Source: Cryptomeria japonica
Taxonomy: Eukaryota > Streptophyta > Pinopsida > Cupressales > Cupressaceae
Length of the DNA stretch: 64,000 nt
Direction of reading: 5' to 3'
NCBI RefSeq assembly: GCF_030272615.1
Contig: NC_081407.1
Span: 137,088,897 to 137,152,896, forward strand
Shown here piece after piece: positions 56,961-64,000 of the stretch. How positions within the stretch are numbered: the stretch's first letter is position 1; every line of letters starts with the position of its first letter. The notes under the pieces are model-generated. The model saw only the letters and a program-made list of their open reading frames with translations, had not been told where the DNA came from and did not search any database. A program made the translations under genes and the position numbers.

Positions 56961-57945
56961 AATCAAAATCATTTCCTTTCTAATAAACTAAGCCATAATC
57001 CTCAGTGCCTTTCAAGTATCTAAAGATTCTTTTGATTGTTGTCATGTGTGTTTCCTTAGGATCTACAAAGAATCTTGCAACTATACCTACTGCATGTGCT
57101 ATGTCCGGTCTACTGTGAACAACATATTGTAGCTTTCTAATTATGGATCGGTAAAGTGTCTCATCAATAGATACAGATTCATCATTCTTTGATAATTTAT
57201 AGTTGGTAGTCATAGGAGTACTTACTGGTTTTGAATCCTCTATTCCAAATTTCTTCAAGATTTCCTTTATGTACTTGGATTGAGTAATGAAAATCTCATT
57301 TTTCATTTGCAGTATCTGTAAACCTATAAAATACTTTATCTCACCGATTAATGACATCTCAAATTCTTTACTCATTTTATTTCCAAAGTTCTTGCATAAA
57401 GAGTCATTTCCACAAAATACAATATCATCAACAAATATGGCTGAGATCAGTATTCCATTTTCATCATTCTTCATGTATATATTGTTGTTCTCACTTGTCT
57501 TTATAAAACCAATCTTAATCAAATAAGAGTGCAATCTTTCATACCATGCTCTAGGTGCTTGTTTCAAACCATATAAAGATTTGTTCAATTTACATACCTG
57601 ATCTTTATTCTTGTCTTCAATAAATCCTTTAGGTTGTTCAATAAAAACTTCTTGTTCTAATATTCCAATCAGAAATGTAGATTTGACATCCATTTGATAT
57701 ACCTTGAAGTTCTTGAAAGCAGCATATGCCAACAATGTTCTTACTCCTTCAAGTCTAGCAATGGGTGCAAAAGTTTCACCATAATCAATTCCTTCTTCTT
57801 GAGCATAACCTTTGCAAACTAGTCTTGCTTTGTTTCGAATGACCTCTCCTTTTTCATTTAGCTTGTTTCTAAAAATCCACTTTGTACCGATTACATTTTT
57901 GTCCTTTGGTCTTTGGATTAGTGCCCATGTGCCATTCTTCTTGAT
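56961..57945 (-). pseudogene. Copia F reverse transcriptase
   Basis: Open for 251 codons from 57735 to 56980. [50 protein letters not shown] with both catalytic Asp, EFEMSLIGEI, SKPVSTPMTT and YRSIIRKLQYVVHSRPDI are present. The start of the domain (57945-57736) is also well kept. Confidence 0.9.
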
Positions 57946-58553
57946 TTGATTAATCTCTTATGTCATAGAATTTATCCAATCTTCACTATTAAATGCTTCT
58001 TTCGCTATTATTGGTTCAAATTCAGATATCAAACATGTGTTCTGTCTCAGTTTGTTCCTTGTCATCATTGGATCATCCTTATCTCCTATAATCTGACTTG
58101 GTGCATGATGTCTTCTAACATACTTGGCTAATACAGGCTCAGTAGGCTCTATATGATCTTCTTCATTACTCGATAATTGGATATTCTCTTCATTTTCTTC
58201 AACAGTCTTCTTGGTAAGACTTCTCAGTTGAACATAGACAAATTCATCATAGTCTTCTGGTTCCTTGGAGTTTCCTTCATCATTTCTTTCTGCAAATTCA
58301 TCAATTTTCACATTTGCACTTTCTACTATTTTGTTAGATGATTTGATTAGACATTTAAATGCTTTGCTTCTAGAAGAATAACCTAGAAATGTTCCTTCTT
58401 CACTCTTCTAGTCAAACTTGCCATTTCTATCATCTTTGTGAACATAGCATCTACTTCCAAAGATTTTAAAATAACTTACATTAGGTTTCTTATCATACCA
58501 TATTTCATATGGTGTCTTCAAAGTACCTTTCTTCAATTGTACTCGGTTCAAGG
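57946..58553 (-). pseudogene. Copia F integrase end and linker
   Basis: TLKTPYEIWYDKKPNVSYF and GSRCYVHKDDRNGKFD are the end of the integrase. An acidic linker (58311-57958) with YVRRHHAPSQIIGDKDDP follows. Stops stand near 58410 and 57958. The catalytic core is displaced beyond the window. Confidence 0.82.
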
Positions 58554-59692
58554 TGTTAGGCCCAATATGGAAAGCTAATGTACTGAGAGGGGAGGGGTGA
58601 ATCAGTACTCCAAAACTTTTCTTGAGTAATAACTTTACTATTATGCATAAACAGAATAGTGCAGTAACATAAAATAAAGTTAAAATAAATAGATAACAAT
58701 CATACATGATTCACTCCATAACACATATATTTTGGTTACACAGAAACTCTTGGTTAGAGAGAAAAACTATGGTGGGGATGGCACCCACAACTTCACTACT
58801 GTAATAATAAAGAATGCTCGGTTAGAGCTACATTTTAGCTATTTCTGATAGCTTACCTTGTTAGGAGTAACAAGATCTGTTAGATCTACCTTGCTAAAGG
58901 ATTTTATAACATTTATTCTGAATGTTGCACCTGGTTAGAGGCTTTACAATTTATAGACTTGATTAGAGTATTTTACTCTGTTAAAGGTTTCTCTTTCAAC
59001 TTCACAATATTACAATAAAATCATTACAAATATCTAAAATATTAAAGTAGATTCTATATGCTCAAAATAGATTACCTAGCTTATAGCATACCTGGGTAAC
59101 CCATATAGTAACTCGGTAAACCCTTCTGTTTACTCTGTTCTTCGACTGTTCTTTGAAAACCTTCTCGGTGACCTTTGTGTCTCTGTAACAGTCTTCTTAC
59201 ACACACTTATATACACTCTTAACTAATGTTGCATAAATAGATCTCTTAAAATAGTGATCCAATTCATTGCTTTGATCTTACAAACAAGATTCCTCGAATG
59301 AATAACTAAACAAAATATTTCATTGGTTAGATTGATCTCAAAATCATACACAATCTTTTGGTGCAATTTCCAATGTAACAATGGTTAGATGTGCCTCGAT
59401 CTTGTAACACATTTTCATATGCATGTCCAGGTTCAATGTATCTGGTAACACGTTTCACTTGGTGTATGTCAACTCGGTGTGTCATCTTTGCTGCTCAGTA
59501 GTCTCAAAAAGATACTTGGTAGACAGCTCGGTGTGTACTACGTTCTATGACTGCTTTCCTCTGTAACGGACTAGACTGTGCATACCAACTTTTCTATGTG
59601 TACCGACTGCATGATTTGGTAGTGTTAACCGACTAGAGTATATAGTATGACTTTGAATATAAAAACTAATGGAAATTTGATAAGTAGTAACA
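58554..59692 (-). mobile_element. Element G 3' LTR
   Basis: 1,139 bases; + strand borders TGTTAGGCCC and AGTAACA. It has a G-rich block (58588-58597), an AACTATGGTGGGGATG module (58766-58781) and GGTTAGA/CTTGTTAGG words (58815-58990). The inverted repeat seen at the border of six other LTRs is not clear here. Confidence 0.8.
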
Positions 59693-60071
59693 ATCTCCCC
59701 TTTTGACATTAGTTGAGATGTTTGACAAAAACTACTTTCAAAGTCATAACTCAAAAATCTATATACTTTGCAAAATGACTATACTTAACAGTAAATACAA
59801 TAGTCAATGAAATAGTATATTCAAATATACTCCCCTTATCATTATATTGTACATAACTTTGATTTTTGCATGCTCGGTTCTGTGCTTATGTTCTCTACTT
59901 ACTCTGCATACTCTGCTCGGTATACTCCCCCTGTATACAATACTCTGAATACTGTATCAAAACTGTATCATAAAATTGTATTACTCCCCAAATATAGTAT
60001 CACTCAATATATTGTATTACTCCCCCTTTTTGACAAACATCAAAAACTTAATTCCCATCCGGGGGTGGTAA
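59693..60071 (-). other. Element G polypurine tract and 3' leader
   Basis: The tract is CTCCCCTTTTG on the + strand (59695-59705). Further CTCCCC words recur to 60028 (59831, 59926, 59983, 60011). No gene. Confidence 0.6.
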
Positions 60072-63000
60072 CTAATCAAAAATAGATTTATACTTTTTCT
60101 GGGTGTCAGTGAGTGCGATAGAGAATGCATCTTTGACACTTTCCATTAAAGAATTTTGTGCTTGAATATCAACCAATAGTGATATTAAGCCATCAAGAGT
60201 GCTTCCCTCTTGTGTAGTAGATAGGTGTGTAGATCGGTTAATCTGTTCTTGAACTAATGAAAGATGAGGAAGGAATAACATTTGGAGGGTCATTATATCC
60301 ATCCTGATCTGATGTTCTTCATTTCTGAGTTCCAGTTGTTGAGCCATGAGCTGTTGAAGCTTGGTATAAAAATTTTGAACTGAATTGGGCTTTGTGGTCA
60401 ACTTATTTGAGAGATCGGTGATCTCTTTCTCAATTACATCAGTTTTATTCTTGATATCTTTAATGAATATGGAAGATGTGCAAAGTTTCTGAAATAAATA
60501 AAGAATATGCTTGAGTTGAGGGGACAACTCAGCAATGAATTTGACAAGCTTGACTTTCCCAATAGCTAGAACTTTTTGTACCTCTTCTATCATTTTTGTC
60601 GTAAGCTCCTTGTCTTTTAGCTTGCTCAAATACTCAAATGCATCAACTCTGGATGTTTCTATTTGATTAAGGAGTTCATTCAGTTGAATGTGGATGGCTG
60701 CATCGATTGACACTATAGCTGTAGGTAGCATATCTGTCAGCAGTGTCTTCACCTTCTAAAGTACTTTATTCTTCTTTTGAATGACCATATGTTTTTCTTG
60801 TTCGGCCTTTTCTTTGCATAGTTCACCGAAATCAATAAGTGCTTGCCCCTTTAATTTTGAGATATCCACATTGGGCAACACTATTGGTTTAGATAAATCA
60901 ACTTTGAAACTATGCTTTTTCACCTTCTTCTCTTTACCTTTGGTCGGTTGAACTAAGACAATAGCTTAAGAGGCTTGCTGACCCTTGGTAGGTTGCTTGG
61001 TAGAGGCAATACTGTGGTTGGTTCCTGTAGCTGTTGTGGTGTCTTTTGGTGTCTCGGTACTGGGTGTCTCAACTACTACATTTTCGATGCTCGAGGGTGC
61101 TTCAGAGGTCTAGTCATGAGTAGTCTCTTCTCTTGTTGTAGACTTGTGACCTTCGGTGCCTTGTTATGTATCCTGAGGAGCTTCGATAGAGACAGGTTGA
61201 GTGATCGGTGGATAAGGCTGAACTTTTTCTAACACGGATTCACTAGATACAAGTTTTGCATATGTAGTGCCTTCTATCATCTCCTGCTCTGGTGCTTCTG
61301 CATCCATGACATCTTCATCAATTTGAATAGTGTCAGCCAAGTCTTGCTTGGTAGCATCAGGACCGTTCTCGGTGACATCAACAATTTCAACTTTAGATTG
61401 TTCACCAACATCTTTGATTTTGAAGATTTCCTGCCATTTTGCTTTTGTCTCCTTTTCTACATCAATGTCTAGCCCATTCATCAGTTTTAAGGCTCTTTGT
61501 TTCACAAGAAATTTTGAATTGTAGGTTGTCAAGTGTTCCTTTATTTCTGCTACAGACATATCAGGAAATAGATGGACTAGAGTTCTTTCTCTAATTTGTT
61601 TCTCTGAGTCCATTCCATATTTCCACCTATTATCAATATGCAAGTAAAGTTCATTTGGAAGTGACTTTACTAGTTCTAATGGAGATAGCCGAAACTTTAG
61701 AAGTGTGCAAATGACAGCTTCTTCAATTTGTATCTTCTCATCATTATTTCTTGTTTCATACTTGACATATCTAAAAGAACCAAATCCACCATATTCTTTT
61801 AGATTGGCACAAAAGTTTTCAACACTATGTATATTTACCTTCTTGCTTTTGACAATTTAGAATTTGTTGGCATCTTCAGATTCTGTATCACTAGACTCTT
61901 TTGCCAAAATGAGTCTCCGAGTAGATTTCTTGTAGGTCTTGGTTACCTTGGGAGCAATAACACTCTTTTGTTTCTTACTCGGTGATGTAGCTGATGCTCT
62001 TGTATTAGGTCTCTTTGTTGGAGGAGTCGGTAGGTCCTTTGAAATGTCTTGTTTCTTTCTTTTCAATACTTTACCCTTAGGCAATTCAGTGCTTAATATT
62101 ATTGTTGTCTCTTGAGCTTCTGATTCCTCTTTGGTGATGGAAAGAGTGCCTTTGATAGGTGTAGAGGAAGAGTCTTCTCCAAATTTTTTAGATAATGCCT
62201 TAATCATCTTTGTAGCCTTTCTTGTAGCTTTGGGTACTACAATGCTCATTTTTACCTTTTCCTTAACTTCTTCATAAGTTCCATATCTCAGCTCGATAGC
62301 CTGCCTTGGCAATGTAAGAAATGCATCAATTTGTTGTTATGTGATATCATAGTCAATCTCGTAACCCATTGGTGGCAAAGATTGAGTCCTTGGTTCCACA
62401 GCATTCACATAATAGTATTCAATGTCTACCTCAAAGCATATATCATATTTATATTTCTCTACCAGCTGGGGTGGAATCCGGTACCTGTTGTGCATCTTCT
62501 CTTGAAATTTTCTGAAATAATCATCCATTATGTCATTGAAATTATCACCTAGCATCTTGATAAAGTCATTAATCTGATGGGTGATTGGTCGATGTAGCTC
62601 CCAAACTACTTTATCGACTGATGGAAAGAATTTTTCAAAGTAGAAAAACATGCATACAAGAAGTGAACCAAACTTTAATGTATTTGCCGAGTTGTTCTTC
62701 TTCGGCTTCCTTATTGTGTTTAGGTTCTCAGATAGGTTCTTCAGTAACACTTCACATAAATCAATTTTCATTCCCCTTTTCACAATTTTATAAGCTATGT
62801 CAACTGCGGCACAGGGTACACTATTTAGCCTTGCTGATTGGAAGAAATAGTAACCAATTACTCTAATGGCAAACTTAAGTTCTACATTAGTGACATTGTT
62901 CAGTTTCAGTCCTCTATAATCAGATTCAACTCCAGTTAAACTGATTAATTCCTTCTATGATATCATCTTCTATGCTCAAGCATGATCATAGATAGGATAA

Positions 63001-63410
63001 CCAATGATCACATGAATGATTTCCTTAGTGATTTTGAATGGTTGCTCTTCTAGCCACATGAAATCATCATGAACTCTGCTCAAGACAAACTTGACCCATT
63101 GGGGTTTGAACACACATGGATAGGTTAGGGCTTCAGCAAATCCCTTGATCTTAATATGCTCATACTTGCTATCCATTTTACCATCAGTACATAGCTCATC
63201 ATATGTGTCCTTAATTTCAACATGACCGAGTTCTTCAACACGGCATTTGGTGAAGAATCTAACATCTTCGACTAACAAGACTCGATCCAGGATGAGTGAA
63301 AAGGTAGTTTTGTCATCTGGTTCAGAGGTGACTTTAGGAGTCAAAGAGTATTTCAGTGAGGGCTTCTCTACATTCTTGACAACTATGGGATCTTGGATCT
63401 TGGGTGCCAT
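60072..63410 (-). pseudogene. ORF2 of element G, unknown protein
   Basis: From ATG at 63410 to the stop at 60072 one frame of 1,113 codons needs no frameshift and has nine internal stops. N-terminal domain (codons 1-360): DRVLLVEDVRFFTKCRVEELG, WVKFVLSRVHDDFMWLE, PFKITKEIIHVIIGYP, FGSLLVCMFFYFEKFFPS, YKYDICFEV and MGYEID. Then a Lys/Thr-rich part (PTKRPNTRASATSPSKKQK), a helical middle with LPNELYLHIDNRWKYG and LFPDMSVAEIKEHL, an acidic Thr-rich linker, and a coiled-coil end (60752-60072). No enzyme motif, signal or membrane segment is seen. Same architecture as ORF2 of H. Function unknown. Confidence 0.78.
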
Positions 63411-64000
63411 TTGTAAATTTTAGATAAAACTAGCAAACTATCCTTAGGGTTTGATGGTTTACAAATGGCAGACGTTTCACACTCAACAGATAAAAACAAT
63501 TTGATAAGATCGGTAAACCAGCTTAACAGTGTGATGAGATTTGATGTAAATACCTTGAAATTCGCTCTGAATGAGGTTTGATCACTTTGATTCGCTCTAC
63601 TCTGTTCTTTCAAAAACTTGGTGAATGTAAATGACCACAAAAATGCTTTTAAGTACACAAAATACCTTATCGGGCTCCGTGCAGGTTAGGTCAAAACATT
63701 AAATGCACTTGGTTCACCTTTAACCGATTTACTCTCTTTTTTTCATTTTAACCAAGTAACCAAATTTCCTTTATTTACCGACTTGACAGGCTTCTTGTAT
63801 TCACCGACTTGACAGGTTTCCTGTAAAGTACTTTTGCTAGAATTTCAAACTTACTAATGCATCTTAACTATGCAAATGTTAAATTTAGTACATAATAGAA
63901 TAGGAACTGTTATGATTTTAACTTTCAGAGAATGCAGTCCCTTCATACCTTTTCTGATTAATTTGGAATAGGTGCACCTAACTCGGTAGGTAAGGTGCTT
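63411..64000 (-). other. Element G region upstream of ORF2
   Basis: No gene is seen on either strand. It corresponds to the ORF1-ORF2 spacer of C and H. The zinc knuckles expected further upstream are outside the window. Confidence 0.5.

Larger units (their letters stand above)
54521..58553 (-). mobile_element. Copia element F, 3' part, cut by G
   Basis: A - strand Copia in gag of E: 3' LTR, polypurine tract, RNase H, reverse transcriptase and the end of integrase. The integrase is cut at 58554 by the LTR of G. It belongs to a different Copia branch from A, D and E: its polymerase and LTR are clearly more distant. Confidence 0.85.
58554..64000 (-). mobile_element. Element G: pol-less retroelement with ORF2, runs off the edge
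   Basis: Inserted in the integrase of F. From the left: a 3' LTR, polypurine tract, ORF2 (63410-60072) and the start of the spacer. ORF1 and the 5' LTR should lie to the right. The order and spacing match H, with ORF2 directly before the polypurine tract and no pol between. Confidence 0.8.

Noticed and set aside
59826-60020. Repeated CTCCCC words as a second LTR border in G
   Set aside because: There is no LTR start after them and ORF2 begins upstream at the same distance as in H; they look like spare polypurine tracts.
1-64000. Host genes, tRNA or rRNA genes
   Set aside because: I found no exon series with non-transposon protein motifs and no tRNA box A/B pair or rRNA sequence that I could recognise. 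A short or very degraded gene could be missed by eye.

Overview
The window is nuclear DNA from a seed plant and is made almost entirely of nested LTR retrotransposons. I see no host gene, no RNA gene and no intact coding sequence. A long-lived plant with a large, repeat-choked genome is likely. A gymnosperm is my guess, but the sequence alone does not prove it. The plant assignment rests on Copia pol proteins of plant type, a Tat-lineage Gypsy element with two RNase H domains, primer sites for initiator methionine tRNA, and a plant mobile domain (PMD) reading frame.

Layout. I name the elements J, A, B, H, I, C, E, D, F and G from left to right. J (from before position 1 to about 7.5 kb, + strand) is an old Copia whose gag is split by a solo LTR (590-1686, target duplication CAAAC) and whose reverse transcriptase is split by a DNA transposon with inverted termini (3694-4684). 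A (from 8690, + strand) is a Copia whose pieces are pushed apart by three closed insertions: B (10528-27304, a Tat-type Gypsy, duplication TTAAT), H (29900-35675, - strand, duplication GGATA) and I (36342-37965, a solo LTR, duplication GTTTC). The 3' LTR of A (from 38734) is cut at 38941 by C (+ strand). C is cut at 43048 by E (Copia, - strand). E holds the closed element D (47873-54491, Copia, - strand, duplication CATAC) and is cut again at 54521 by F (Copia, - strand). F is cut at 58554 by G (- strand), which runs off the right edge. Insertion order can be read from this nest: A is older than B, H, I and C; C is older than E; E is older than D and F; F is older than G.

The most interesting content is a retroelement type seen three times (C, G, H). 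It has LTRs and a polypurine tract, and C shows a primer site. It has a coiled-coil gag with four or five zinc knuckles (ORF1, seen in C and H). Where pol should be it carries a second long reading frame, ORF2, of about 1,050-1,110 codons, built of a conserved N-terminal domain, a charged middle and a helical coiled-coil end. H, which is closed by its target duplication, has no protease, integrase or polymerase, so the family must borrow these. J has a similar multi-knuckle gag and A, D, E have LTRs resembling that of H, so both are candidate helpers.

Other points of note: a PMD reading frame of about 596 codons on the opposite strand of Gypsy element B, with a TATA box upstream; an inverted repeat that brackets the polypurine tract and the start of the 3' LTR in six of the elements; and a stop codon at the same aligned place between gag and protease in A, D and E. 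All coding regions carry stops or frameshifts, and several changes fit decay of methylated cytosines.
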